Made by a program: the position numbers and the translations under genes. The notes under the pieces are model-generated. The model saw only the letters and a list, made by a program, of their open reading frames with translations, was not told the DNA's origin and searched no databases. Of a stretch of DNA of 64,000 bases, positions 1-8,202 are shown in pieces; within the stretch, counting starts at the first letter, position 1, and the number at the start of each line of letters is the position of its first letter. The stretch is from NCBI RefSeq assembly GCF_900162695.1, contig NZ_FUIH01000007.1, positions 496,001-560,000 on the forward strand. The letters run 5' to 3'. This DNA is from Virgibacillus siamensis. Lineage in GTDB: Bacteria; Bacillota; Bacilli; Bacillales; Amphibacillaceae.

Positions 1-660
1 GTAAAAAGGTTCGACGATATGAAAGTAGGATGCCTCATGTATAGCAGTAAAATCAACCTTCCTCATGTACATTGCAATGAGGGTACCTGCAGTCATTCCA
101 AGTAAAATAGAAATGGATTGAATAAAACCGGTGGAAAATCGATAAATCAGAATAATAAGAAATAACGTTCCAAATCCGAGTGCGATATTAGATAATGAAC
201 CAAAATCATCCGCACCTTGTCCACCGCCTAAATTATTGATGGCCACGGGAATAAGGGTGATTCCAATGATAGTTACAATGGACCCTGTTACAACCGGCGG
301 AAAAAATTTCACCAGTTTTCCAAACAGACCGCTAATCAGTACGACAATGAACCCCGATGCAATAACGGAGCCATAAATTGCCGAAATGCCAAATTCACTG
401 CCAATGGCAATAATCGGTCCAACAGCTGTAAACGTACAGCCCAGAACGACAGGCAGACCAATACCGGCAAATCGGCTGCTGATAATTTGCAGTAATGTGG
501 CAATCCCGCACATCAGGATATCTATTGATACAAGATATGTCAGTTCGTTTGAATTGAAACCCAGTGCCCCGCCAATGATTAATGGTACGATAACTGCTCC
601 TGCGTACATTGCCAATAGATGCTGTATTCCATGAACACTTACTTTAAGCGTATTTTTCAT
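1..660 (-). CDS. pbuX: xanthine permease PbuX, N-terminal part (runs off window edge)
   Basis: Reading leftward from ATG 660-658, the frame is open to base 1 and encodes the first 220 residues of an NCS2 nucleobase:cation symporter. The protein opens with MKNTLKVSVHGIQHLLAMYA, which resembles the start of the PbuX/UraA family, and continues with glycine-rich hydrophobic membrane segments. By family and context it imports xanthine using a cation gradient. Its start overlaps the xpt stop as ATGA, so the two genes should be translationally coupled. It is controlled by the guanine riboswitch upstream of xpt. The C-terminal half is outside the window. Substrate is inferred from the xpt-pbuX pairing. 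Confidence 0.93.
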   Translation of the reverse strand, partial: MKNTLKVSVHGIQHLLAMYAGAVIVPLIIGGALGFNSNELTYLVSIDILMCGIATLLQIISSRFAGIGLPVVLGCTFTAVGPIIAIGSEFGISAIYGSVIASGFIVVLISGLFGKLVKFFPPVVTGSIVTIIGITLIPVAINNLGGGQGADDFGSLSNIALGFGTLFLIILIYRFSTGFIQSISILLGMTAGTLIAMYMRKVDFTAIHEASYFHIVEPFY

Positions 661-1244
661 TTGGAAGCAACCTCCTCAACAAATGTCACTTTTCCGTTTT
701 GCAATGAAGCAATATTAGCAAGGGACTCCACACGTATACCATGTTCCTTGATCAGCTTCCTTCCCGGCTGGAAGCCTTTTTCAATAACAATTCCAATCCC
801 GGCAATTGCTGCTCCAGACTGCTTGGCAATATCGATTAATCCCATCGCAGCCTGTCCATTTGCCAAAAAGTCGTCAATGATCAGAACAGTATCATTATGA
901 TTGATAAATTCCCTTGAAACGGAAATATCATTTGATTCATTTTTGGTATAGGAATATACGTTGGATACATAAAGGTTATCTGATAACGTTAAAGATTTCC
1001 GTTTGCGGGCAAAAATAACTGGTACATTCATAACAAGTCCCGTCATCACCGCTGGGGCAATCCCTGAAGATTCAATCGACAATATTTTTGTAATCTTTTG
1101 CCCTTGAAAACTTTCCGCAAATTCCTCACCAATTTCTTTCATTAATTGCGGATCAATCTGATGGTTTAAAAATGCATCCACTTTTAGAACACTGTCAGAT
1201 AATACTTTTCCTTCTTGTTGAATTTTTTCCTCTAATGCCCTCAT
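657..1244 (-). CDS. xpt: xanthine phosphoribosyltransferase Xpt
   Basis: This gene encodes a 195-residue type I phosphoribosyltransferase that converts xanthine and PRPP to XMP in purine salvage. The PRPP-binding motif VLIIDDFLANG is near residues 122-132, and the segments IESSGIAPAVMTGL and ARKRKSLTLSDNL match Xpt of Bacillus almost throughout. Two ATG codons stand in tandem (1247 and 1244). The second has the better spacing, about 7 nt after GGAG, and matches the family N-terminus. It is the first gene of the riboswitch-controlled xpt-pbuX unit. Length is the usual 190-195 residues, so the gene looks intact. Confidence 0.97.
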   Translation of the reverse strand: MRALEEKIQQEGKVLSDSVLKVDAFLNHQIDPQLMKEIGEEFAESFQGQKITKILSIESSGIAPAVMTGLVMNVPVIFARKRKSLTLSDNLYVSNVYSYTKNESNDISVSREFINHNDTVLIIDDFLANGQAAMGLIDIAKQSGAAIAGIGIVIEKGFQPGRKLIKEHGIRVESLANIASLQNGKVTFVEEVASK

Positions 1245-1312
1245 CATGCTGCTCCTTTCGTATTTACGATTTGTTCCTATATAAGGCTGTTTTGATCTGG
1301 TTGAATCAAATT

Positions 1313-1374
1313 AAAAAGCTCGAAGGATCGTTGTCACTCATTCAAATTTTGAGTGGAACAACGTCCTTCGAGCT
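1313..1374 (-). terminator. riboswitch expression-platform terminator upstream of xpt
   Basis: On the reverse strand a long near-perfect hairpin (arms GCTCGAAGGACGTTGTT and its complement with one insertion) is followed by a run of T residues. It lies between the purine aptamer and xpt. In the known xpt architecture guanine binding favours this terminator and shuts off the operon. Confidence 0.9.
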
Positions 1375-1426
1375 TTATCATCGAAAGAATCAGGAAAGAG
1401 GCATCATGCCGCTTTCCAATCATTGC

Positions 1427-1498
1427 CACCCATAGTCGGTTTATTTTACGGTAAACCGGTAGAAACTTGCAGGCCATATTCCCGCGATTATATGAGTG
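1427..1498 (-). promoter_or_regulatory. purine (guanine-type) riboswitch aptamer
   Basis: The reverse strand carries the conserved purine aptamer: P1 arm CACTCATA, the segments ATAATCGCG and AAGTTTCTACCGG, and the closing CCGACTATGGGTG. The specificity position in J3/1 (base 1435) reads C on the transcript, which pairs with guanine or hypoxanthine; adenine riboswitches have U here. It controls xpt-pbuX through the terminator at 1313-1374. Confidence 0.96.
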
Positions 1499-1601
1499 AG
1501 TGTATATTTAGTTGATGGAGGCGTACCAAGCCTTCCCGTAAGTTCAATCAAAACATTCAACCTACATGGTGAATGTCAGGTTTTAAAAAAAGAATGTAAC
1601 C

Positions 1602-1629
1602 ATTATAACACGTGAAAAGAAGAATGCAA
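1602..1629 (-). promoter_or_regulatory. SigA-type promoter of xpt-pbuX
   Basis: Reverse-strand TTGCAT, a 16-bp spacer and TATAAT lie about 100 bp upstream of the riboswitch aptamer. An inverted repeat, ACATTCA/TGAATGT at 1553-1576, sits just downstream in the leader; its role is unknown. Confidence 0.7.
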
Positions 1630-1652
1630 TGTTAAATTCAGTGCACACTTAT

Positions 1653-2402
1653 TTACAAATTATTCTGGTGATAATGAAACTTTTCTTCATGTAATGGTTG
1701 TTCTGAAGGGATGGAGACAGTTTCTTCCTCAGGCAGCCGGAATGCAGTCAATGCATTTCCAAAAACACACCCTGTATCAATGTTGATTGTTTTTCCGACA
1801 ATGCGGGGCTGTTTGACGGGTGTATGTCCATACACAATCCATTGGTCGCCATGATAATGCTTTGCCCAGTCTCTACGGATTGGCCGTCCATCCGGATGAA
1901 ATTCTCCGGAAATATCCCCGTACAGGACAAACGTTTTTACTTTTTTATCCGTTCGTCCAATGTAGGATTGCTTGATGCCGGCATGTGCGATAACTGCATC
2001 CGCTTCAGGAAGTACCAAGTAGAGCGGTGCTTGTTCATATAAATCCATAAATTGCTGTCGGATACTGTCCCGCTCAGCAGGGGGCAGTGCCTTATATTCA
2101 GCCACCGTCGTTTCCAGACCGTGGCGTTCTTTTACATTGTTTCCGAGGAAATATCTGTAAAGTTTATTGCAATGATTGCCTGGAACATATTTTGCTTTAC
2201 GGCTGTTAACTACCATCTCATAGACAAGCTTAATGGATGCGATGGAGTCCGGGCCGCGGTCGGTAATATCACCGACAAATACAGGTGTCCGGCCATCAGG
2301 ATGAACATAGATGCTGCCGGTTTTTGAATAACCCAGCTTCCGGAACAGGTTATGAAGCTCCTCCACACACCCATGCACATCGCCGATTACGTCCAGTTTC
2401 AT
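1653..2402 (-). CDS. prpE: PrpE-type metallophosphatase (bis(5'-nucleosyl)-tetraphosphatase)
   Basis: The product is a 249-residue calcineurin-like phosphoesterase. The metal-binding motifs GDVHG (residues 7-11), GDITDRGPDS and GNHCNK are intact, and later GHTPVK and NIDTGCVFG match PrpE. PrpE of B. subtilis hydrolyses asymmetrical diadenosine tetraphosphate and phosphotyrosine substrates and has been linked to germination. I chose ATG 2402 because it puts GDVHG at the family position and has AAGGTG 9 nt upstream. A GTG at 2414 that overlaps the upstream stop as GTGA is the alternative. It follows the rodA-like gene directly, so the two are probably cotranscribed. Confidence 0.93.
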   Translation of the reverse strand: MKLDVIGDVHGCVEELHNLFRKLGYSKTGSIYVHPDGRTPVFVGDITDRGPDSIASIKLVYEMVVNSRKAKYVPGNHCNKLYRYFLGNNVKERHGLETTVAEYKALPPAERDSIRQQFMDLYEQAPLYLVLPEADAVIAHAGIKQSYIGRTDKKVKTFVLYGDISGEFHPDGRPIRRDWAKHYHGDQWIVYGHTPVKQPRIVGKTINIDTGCVFGNALTAFRLPEEETVSIPSEQPLHEEKFHYHQNNL

Positions 2403-2410
2403 GATTGATT

Positions 2411-3592
2411 TCACCTTGCCTCACTAAACATATATTTTTTCGTTCTCGAGTGGACATTGAGTGCAATACCAATCGCCAGCAAATATGTAATCGTTGAGCT
2501 GCCGCCGTAGCTTAGAAAAGGAAGTGGCAGCCCGGTGATTGGCAAAAGCTGAATCGACATTCCGATATTTTGGAATATCTGGTAGGCAAACATACCAACT
2601 AATCCTGTCACCAGATAACTCCCATATTTATCATTACTTAATAGCGAAATATGGATAAGCCGATACAGTAACAGGAAAAACAATGTTACAACCAGGCTTG
2701 CACCGATAAAGCCAAACTGTTCGGAAATTGCTGTGAAAATCATATCGGTATGCCGCTCTGGCACATACACTTCCATATCACCGATTCCTTTACCTGTAAG
2801 CTGACCCGATCCGATTGCGAGCATTGCTAAAATAAGCTGGTACCCGGCATCATAGTTTTTCTCCGGATTAAGCCAACCGTAAAAACGGCTGGATACGTGA
2901 CCAAACAGAGATTCTTCCAAAAATAGGGAAATCGGTCCCGAGAAAAAGAACCATGCAGCAAACAGTGATCCGCCAACAAGTACACAAAGGAAAAAGATGG
3001 TGAAAAGAATCCGCCATCTGATCCCTGAAACCAGAATCATGCTGCCGGTGATTGCTGCCAGTACCAGAAATCCGCCCAGATCCGGTTGAACTGCGACTAA
3101 GCCCATCGGCGGGAGGGAAACTGCCAGTATTTTTCCAAGCAGCCAAAAGTCATTTTTCATCGTTTGATCGGGATATTTATCATGATGACTGACCATGACA
3201 TGGGCAATGATTAACACAAGAATTACTTTCATAAATTCGCCGGGCTGGATTGTGCCAATGACCGGGAATTTAAACCAGCTTACCGCTCCGTTCGCTTCGT
3301 GGACAATCCCTGGAGGAAATCCGAAAAACAGCAACAGCAGTGACAGAACACCGAAGCCGTACACAATCCAGGTGATTTGGCGAAAACGATCATAGTCAAC
3401 AAGCATCGTAACCAGTATGACAAATCCGCCGGCGACATACCACATCGCCTGTTTCAGCATGAAATTTGAGCCGTCATATTTTGCGGGAAGTGTCGGTGTT
3501 ATGGTATGCAACGTAAAAATACTGACAATCCCCAATAAAATTATAATAAACAATAATGTATAATCAATATTCACTGTTGAACGATTTTTCAT
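2411..3592 (-). CDS. rodA: RodA-like SEDS peptidoglycan polymerase
   Basis: This 393-residue protein has about ten membrane segments and belongs to the SEDS (RodA/FtsW/SpoVE) family of lipid II polymerases. It shows QPDLG near residue 169, NPEKNYDAGYQ near 242, and VPERHTDMIF near 277-286, where Asp283 sits at the conserved catalytic aspartate. The C-terminal LPLPFLSYGGSS signature is intact. PERHTD rather than PEAHTD, and the 393-residue length, favour RodA (cell elongation) over FtsW or SpoVE, but I cannot exclude a paralogue. The stop overlaps the region of the prpE start, which suggests one transcript. Confidence 0.85.
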   Translation of the reverse strand: MKNRSTVNIDYTLLFIIILLGIVSIFTLHTITPTLPAKYDGSNFMLKQAMWYVAGGFVILVTMLVDYDRFRQITWIVYGFGVLSLLLLFFGFPPGIVHEANGAVSWFKFPVIGTIQPGEFMKVILVLIIAHVMVSHHDKYPDQTMKNDFWLLGKILAVSLPPMGLVAVQPDLGGFLVLAAITGSMILVSGIRWRILFTIFFLCVLVGGSLFAAWFFFSGPISLFLEESLFGHVSSRFYGWLNPEKNYDAGYQLILAMLAIGSGQLTGKGIGDMEVYVPERHTDMIFTAISEQFGFIGASLVVTLFFLLLYRLIHISLLSNDKYGSYLVTGLVGMFAYQIFQNIGMSIQLLPITGLPLPFLSYGGSSTITYLLAIGIALNVHSRTKKYMFSEAR

Positions 3593-3718
3593 AGTTTAAC
3601 CTTACTTTCTGTATTAATCCTGATTGTTTTTTCCTCTTTTGCAAGTTTACATGAAAATGACGAATAAATTAAGTACTCCTTACAAAAAAGTTTAAGAAAT
3701 GGTTTTCTTCTGTGAACA

Positions 3719-3747
3719 TGTTGTGATAACTTTTTCCGTGCTATAAT
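3719..3747 (+). promoter_or_regulatory. probable promoter of mgtE
   Basis: A clear TATAAT (3742-3747) precedes the gene by 34 bp. The -35 is weaker: TGTTGT at 17-bp spacing or TTGTGA at 15-bp spacing. The leader is too short to hold an M-box magnesium riboswitch. Confidence 0.55.
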
Positions 3748-3780
3748 GTTTTTTAGACAAGGCAGTTAGGAAGTGATCAT

Positions 3781-5139
3781 GTGGAAAAAAATGAAACCGT
3801 ACAACTGCAGTGGGATGAACTTCGGCAGTTTTTGTCATCTGAACAGATTGACGCATTTCGGGAAAAATTTCTCGAAATACATCCATATGACCAGGCGCTG
3901 TTTTTCATGGATCAGCCAGAAGCAATACGGTTGGAGATATACAATTTTTTATCGCCTGAAGAAACAGCTGACATCATGGAAAATATTGAACTCGAAGACA
4001 TTGAACCCTATTTCACGGAAATGGATCCGCGATATGCGGCGATGGTTTTCGCCGAAATGTCAACGGATGATGCGGTTGATATTTTAAACGAATTGGATAA
4101 AGATAAAGTCGTCAGTTTTTTGACCATCATGGATGATGAAGCAGCTGAAGAAATTAAAGAACTGCTTCATTATGAGGAAAAAACAGCCGGAAGTATCATG
4201 ACGACAGAGTACATGGCCATTTACCAAACACAAACCGTAAAAGAGACAATGGCCGTGTTAAAGGAGGAAGCTCCGGAAGCGGAAACGATTTATTATATGT
4301 ATGTGCTGGATGAAGATAAACATTTGGTTGGGGTACTGTCATTACGCGATTTGATTATTGCGGATAATGACGTGCTTATTAAGGAAATCATGAGTGAGAA
4401 GATTGTTTCGGTGTCCGTTGCCGAAGACCAGGAAGATGTTGCCCGGATGATTCGGGACTATGATTTCCTGGCATTGCCGGTTGTTGATTTTCAGCACCAT
4501 TTACTCGGGATTATTACAGTTGATGATATTCTTGATGTCATGGATGAAGAAGCAAGTGATGACTACTCAAAACTTGCCGGGGTATCTGATATGGACAGGC
4601 CGAATGACACGGCATTGCTTTCAGCGAAAAAAAGACTGCCATGGCTTATTATTCTGCTGTTTCTTGGAATGCTTACCGCCAGTCTGATTGGCCGTTTTGA
4701 GGATGCATTAAGCGTGGCTCCGGTTCTCGCCATTTTTATTCCGCTTATTGCCGGAATGGCCGGAAACACTGGAACACAGGCACTTGCTGTAGCAGTAAGA
4801 GGGCTTGCAACAGGGGAATACGGCAAACAGGGCAAACTGAAATTAATTGTACGTGAAGCATTGACCGGACTGATAACAGGAACCGTGTGCGGTATCGTCA
4901 TAACCGGCATTATTTATTTATGGAAAGGGGAATTTTTTCTGGGGGTTCTCGTTGGCCTTTCCATTATGGCAACCCTGATTGTGGCAACACTTGCCGGTTC
5001 GCTTGTACCAATCGTTATGGATAAATTCCATATTGATCCGGCCGTTGCATCCGGACCATTTATTACCACTATCAACGATATTATTTCAATCTTGATTTAT
5101 TTTGGAATGGCAACTGCATTTATGAGCTTTTTAATCTAG
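3781..5139 (+). CDS. mgtE: magnesium transporter MgtE
   Basis: The 452-residue product has the complete MgtE architecture: a cytoplasmic helical N domain (about residues 30-135), two CBS domains (about 140-260) that sense Mg2+, a plug region, and five membrane helices (about 280-450) with the conserved PLIAGMAGNTGTQ pore segment. It is a Mg2+-gated channel-like importer. The start is GTG 3781, with AGGAAG 8 nt upstream; an overlapping shorter frame is a shadow. It is transcribed divergently from rodA-prpE. Nothing is missing. Confidence 0.96.
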   Translation: MEKNETVQLQWDELRQFLSSEQIDAFREKFLEIHPYDQALFFMDQPEAIRLEIYNFLSPEETADIMENIELEDIEPYFTEMDPRYAAMVFAEMSTDDAVDILNELDKDKVVSFLTIMDDEAAEEIKELLHYEEKTAGSIMTTEYMAIYQTQTVKETMAVLKEEAPEAETIYYMYVLDEDKHLVGVLSLRDLIIADNDVLIKEIMSEKIVSVSVAEDQEDVARMIRDYDFLALPVVDFQHHLLGIITVDDILDVMDEEASDDYSKLAGVSDMDRPNDTALLSAKKRLPWLIILLFLGMLTASLIGRFEDALSVAPVLAIFIPLIAGMAGNTGTQALAVAVRGLATGEYGKQGKLKLIVREALTGLITGTVCGIVITGIIYLWKGEFFLGVLVGLSIMATLIVATLAGSLVPIVMDKFHIDPAVASGPFITTINDIISILIYFGMATAFMSFLI

Positions 5140-5210
5140 TCAAAAACACATTTTAAAATCCGGGTTCATATACTGGTTTGACAACTGGAATTTAAAGGAG
5201 CGATGCATAA

Positions 5211-5735
5211 ATGGGACAGAAAAAGTATGCAAAAAGCCCATTACTTTATATCCATCAGCCAACAATACGAACACCGGAAGCATCAATGCAGCACAATTAC
5301 CGGACACCGAAAAAAAGTTCCGGCACTGCGCCGGAAGCGGGAACGTCCGGCGGTACTGGTGCTTCGGGATCGATGCCAAAAAAGAAATCCCCAGTAAGGC
5401 GTCCGCTGAAACGGGAAAATATAAGCAAACCGGAAATGAATAAAGGAGATGAAGGAGAAACTGCGGGCATTATTGAACCGACGGGTGATGATGAAAAAAC
5501 AGATGATGAGCCAAAAAAATTTAAGGACATGACAATGCGTGAACGAATCGACTATTTTCTGGATAAACAACATGTACCTGCAATGCGATGTGAAATCAGA
5601 ACGGAGGAGCGGAAATACCGCGGCCGGATTGTCGACTTCCAGGAACAGGACGTTTTCATGCGTGTCGGCAGAAGAAAATCAACAACAAAAATCCCATTTG
5701 ACGATATTTTGGAAATAGGCTTGATTGGCTTTTAA
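5211..5735 (+). CDS. cotO: CotO-like spore coat protein
   Basis: The 174-residue product begins MGQKKYAKSPLLYIHQP, has a basic, proline- and glycine-rich low-complexity middle (residues 35-110), and ends in a folded-looking domain (about 115-174) with CEIRTEERKYRGRIVDF and a terminal IGLIGF. This arrangement fits the CotO (YjbX) family of outer-coat morphogenetic proteins. In B. subtilis cotO lies beside cotZ, and the same is seen here with a CotY/Z gene facing it. AAAGGAG stands 10 nt before the ATG. Family assignment is from memory of the motifs, so moderately sure. Expression in the mother cell late in sporulation is expected but no SigK promoter was convincing. Confidence 0.75.
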   Translation: MGQKKYAKSPLLYIHQPTIRTPEASMQHNYRTPKKSSGTAPEAGTSGGTGASGSMPKKKSPVRRPLKRENISKPEMNKGDEGETAGIIEPTGDDEKTDDEPKKFKDMTMRERIDYFLDKQHVPAMRCEIRTEERKYRGRIVDFQEQDVFMRVGRRKSTTKIPFDDILEIGLIGF

Positions 5736-5804
5736 AAGGTGTGCGAAGGAATGGCTTCTTATTGAACGAAGTCGATTCCTTTTTTATTTGGTGAAGTTTT
5801 GGCA

Positions 5805-6180
5805 GGTTGAACTGCCTTTTGAAGGTTGATACTTTGCATCGACGGTTGATTCAATCTGTGTGAAGGTTGATATATATACGTTGAAGGTTGATAACTCGCC
5901 GCCGATGGTCGATAAACGGCCGATATTGGTTGATATCCGGGGCTGAAGGTTGAATTCCGGATCGGCAGGTTGATACTTTGCATCGACGGTTGATTCAATC
6001 TGAGTGAAGGTTGATATATGTACGTTGAAGGTTGATAACTGGCCGCCGATGGTCGATAAGCGGCCGATATTGGTTGATATCCGAGGCTGGAGGTTGAATT
6101 CCGGGTTGGAAGGTTGATACTTTGCATCGACGGTTGATTCAATCTGAGTGAAAGTTGATACATGTACATTGAAGCTTGAT
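5805..6180. repeat. helically phased GGTTGAT array A (19 units, 144-bp super-repeat)
   Basis: Between the convergent coat genes the heptamer GGTTGAT (variants GGTCGAT, GGTTGAA, AGTTGAT, GCTTGAT) starts at 5805, 5824, 5844, 5865, 5886, 5907, 5928, 5948, 5968, 5988, 6009, 6030, 6051, 6072, 6092, 6112, 6132, 6153 and 6174. The spacing is 19-21 bp. Superimposed is a longer tandem repeat of 144 bp (seven units): the blocks beginning at 5824, 5968 and 6112 are nearly identical. The same heptamer in opposite orientation forms arrays at 44.3 and 56.8 kb. The reading frame across the array (YQPS repeats) is a by-product of the 21-bp period. Function unknown. Confidence 0.95.
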
Positions 6181-6232
6181 ACTTATTTCTATTCGGGAAT
6201 GACAGCGGGAGAAAATGTTTCAGAAGCCGATA

Positions 6233-6268
6233 CAAAAAAGGTGCCGCCGCGATTGCGGCAGCACCTTT
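6233..6268 (-). terminator. terminator of the CotY/Z gene
   Basis: The reverse strand reads AAAGGTGCTGCCGC, loop, GCGGCGGCACC, then TTTTTTG. The hairpin sits directly after the coat gene and may work in both directions. Confidence 0.85.
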
Positions 6269-6274
6269 ATTGTT

Positions 6275-6742
6275 TTAGTTAAATGCTGAAATTGCTGGCA
6301 GGCATGTTACATGACAGAAGCAATTCAGATCAACGGTCAGGCAGATTCCAGTTGCACTTAGTGATTCTGTATACTGGCAGCATGGATCATCCGGGCAGCA
6401 GTCTTCATCGCCTGGATCTCTCAGTAGTTCGACAACAGCACAGCAATCATCCATTACCTTCTTCACTCTGAAGTAAAAGCTGGCCTCAACATCGCCAATT
6501 GTATCAGGATGTGCACCAAAGCCTCTGAAAGGTTTGCATCCTTCTTTACAGTAAAGAATTACAGGTACTGTATCCAAACCATTTCCATTATCTGTTTCAC
6601 CGAGTAAGTCACTGATGGAGCGCTCACAGCTGGTATCACAGCAATTTTCAACCACATCGTTTTGTGCATCGACTATCTCTTTTAGAATATCGCAAACACA
6701 GTTCCCTGTATCAAAATCTTTTCCACAGTTTCCACAACCCAT
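6275..6742 (-). CDS. cotZ: CotY/CotZ-family spore coat protein
   Basis: The product is a 155-residue, very cysteine-rich protein (about 20 Cys) of the CotY/CotZ/YpeP-type coat family. It opens MGCGNCGKDFDTGNCVCDIL and has paired cysteines throughout, as in the insoluble cross-linked crust proteins CotY and CotZ. These self-assemble into two-dimensional lattices on the spore surface. Whether it is CotY or CotZ cannot be decided here. AAGGAGT lies 8-9 nt before the ATG. It faces the CotO-like gene across repeat array A, the same coat-gene grouping as in B. subtilis. Confidence 0.88.
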   Translation of the reverse strand: MGCGNCGKDFDTGNCVCDILKEIVDAQNDVVENCCDTSCERSISDLLGETDNGNGLDTVPVILYCKEGCKPFRGFGAHPDTIGDVEASFYFRVKKVMDDCCAVVELLRDPGDEDCCPDDPCCQYTESLSATGICLTVDLNCFCHVTCLPAISAFN

Positions 6743-6892
6743 AAATTATTACTCCTTCCTTAGTGTTATTGACTTGTTGTCTTTAATAGGATATGTGTAC
6801 CGGGGCATATGGTGTGGGCGCTCGTCAGTGTTCAGCTGATTTCTTATATAATTTTATGTATACAATGGACTGTTTGAAACCGTGCCGAAAAA

Positions 6893-6926
6893 CAAAAAAA
6901 CAGCCACTGGAAATTTTCCAGCGGCT
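6893..6926 (-). terminator. terminator of the DUF421 gene
   Basis: The reverse strand reads GCCGCTGG, AAAATTT, CCAGTGGC, then TGTTTTTTTG. The stem starts inside the stop region of the gene. Confidence 0.85.
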
Positions 6927-7630
6927 TATGTCGGTTGATCGTCTTTATTTTCAAAAGGGATAATGAATAAGTTTTGTTCTCCTTCAATCCATTCAGCGAA
7001 AAATACTTCCTTCACGGAGTTGACTTCCTGCCTTTTTAATTCGTTCTCAAGCCATTCTTTCGTCAATTTCGCTTCCTCAAGATTATCCCATAAAACTTCA
7101 CCATCATTAATGATAAGCATTGGGAGCATTACAGATTCCGGCTGGAAATTCATATCTTTCCTAGTCGGAGTTTGAAATGCAGATTTTTTTAGAACGGAGA
7201 CAGTACCATCTGTTTCCAAAATGGCATATTGGACTTCCTGTATGGAAAAGGCATCTTTTGCGCGAAGCAAATGCTGGAGTTGGTTGATATCCAGCTTATT
7301 TTTCTTCATTTCCTCCCGTATCAATTTACCCTTATGAATGATAATGGAGGGTTGTCCTTCCAGCATGGATCGGGATGCCTTATACCGTTGTGTGATGTAT
7401 TCGGTGACATATAAAATAACGCCTGCCACCAAAACGGCGAAAAAGATATCCACCAATCCGGCTTTATCGTCGAAAATCGCATTACCGACTAGTTCACCCA
7501 GCACAAGTGCAGCGATAAAGTCAAACGCAGTCAACTGAATGATCTGCGTTTTTCCAAGTACTTTGGTTAAAATAAATAACACAGCAAACCCAAATATGGT
7601 CTCAACCAGAATTGACATTAAATTTCCCAT
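6926..7630 (-). CDS. DUF421 (YetF-type) membrane protein
   Basis: The 234-residue product has three N-terminal membrane helices and a C-terminal DUF421 cytoplasmic domain with KSAF and LPMLIINDGEVLWDNL. YetF/YkjA/YrbG proteins share this layout. Their function is not firmly established, though some are tied to spore or membrane homeostasis. I placed the start at ATG 7630, which has GGAGGG 7 nt upstream; the longer frame to 7684 has no ribosome-binding site and would add a non-family extension. It probably forms a single-gene unit ending at a strong terminator. A second DUF421 protein lies at 44.5 kb. Confidence 0.85.
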   Translation of the reverse strand: MGNLMSILVETIFGFAVLFILTKVLGKTQIIQLTAFDFIAALVLGELVGNAIFDDKAGLVDIFFAVLVAGVILYVTEYITQRYKASRSMLEGQPSIIIHKGKLIREEMKKNKLDINQLQHLLRAKDAFSIQEVQYAILETDGTVSVLKKSAFQTPTRKDMNFQPESVMLPMLIINDGEVLWDNLEEAKLTKEWLENELKRQEVNSVKEVFFAEWIEGEQNLFIIPFENKDDQPT

Positions 7631-7734
7631 CGTAAACCCTCCAGACACAGTATCTGTTAGGTTTTCCAGAATTGAATAATCCATTCATGGGATAGATTGA
7701 ATCGGGGCTATTCCTTATAAAAGGGGAGGTGAAA

Positions 7735-7767
7735 ACGAAAAAGAAGCCGGATGCAAATCCAAGCTTC
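7735..7767 (-). terminator. terminator of the yjcG-yjcF unit
   Basis: The reverse strand forms GAAGC with an inner GGAT/ATCC stem and GCTTC, followed by TTTTTCGTTTTC, four bases after the yjcF-like stop. Confidence 0.8.
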
Positions 7768-7770
7768 TAA

Positions 7771-8202
7771 TCAGTTCAGTTCTTTGACCATTGTCACATG
7801 CGGGATGCCTGCGTCCAGGAATTCACCGGATACTACTTCATATCCGAGGCGTTTGTAAAAATCCACTGCATGTGTCTGCGCATTTAATTTTGATTTCGTG
7901 AGACCTTCCCGCTGGATTCGGGCTTCCATTGCCCCTATTAATTGGGTGCCATGTGCGTTTCCACGATGTTCCTTTAATACACAGATGCGTTCAAGTTTAC
8001 CATAGGTGTCAACAAATCGAAGCCTGCTGGCAGCAATCAGCTGATCGTTTTCATGACCTATAAAATGAATCGTCATTTGATCTTCATCAAACGCATCCAG
8101 TTCTTCTTCAGGTGGGACGTTCTGTTCATCTACAAAAACTTTCGTACGAACATCAAATGCTTGCTGTTTCTCTGCATCAGATCCAGTTACTTTAATTTTC
8201 AT
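7771..8202 (-). CDS. yjcF: YjcF-like GNAT acetyltransferase
   Basis: This 143-residue single-domain N-acetyltransferase has the GNAT acetyl-CoA region LERICVLKEHRGNAHGTQL (about residues 70-88) and the C-terminal FYKRLGYEV strand. VRTKVFVDEQNVPPEEELD at the N-terminus and the LDAGIPH tail closely match YjcF of B. subtilis. The substrate is unknown. Its start overlaps the yjcG stop by 4 nt, so it is translationally coupled to yjcG, and yjcH lies just upstream, the same trio as in B. subtilis. Confidence 0.85.
   Translation of the reverse strand: MKIKVTGSDAEKQQAFDVRTKVFVDEQNVPPEEELDAFDEDQMTIHFIGHENDQLIAASRLRFVDTYGKLERICVLKEHRGNAHGTQLIGAMEARIQREGLTKSKLNAQTHAVDFYKRLGYEVVSGEFLDAGIPHVTMVKELN

Noticed and set aside
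619..900. Forward frames opposite xpt and other long genes, for example 93 codons here or 144 codons at 10799-11233.
   Set aside because: They are antisense shadows of conserved genes and lack ribosome-binding sites and family resemblance.
3600..3780. M-box magnesium riboswitch before mgtE.
   Set aside because: The leader after the -10 is about 34 nt, much too short, and no M-box core is visible.
5759..6235. A reverse-strand frame of 158 codons with repeated YQPS and NQPSMQSINL motifs, looking like a repetitive surface or coat protein.
   Set aside because: It lies exactly on repeat array A. Units spaced 21 bp keep frame and produce the protein repeats, and units at 20 bp shift the motif. 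There is no SD, and the same heptamer forms non-coding arrays elsewhere.
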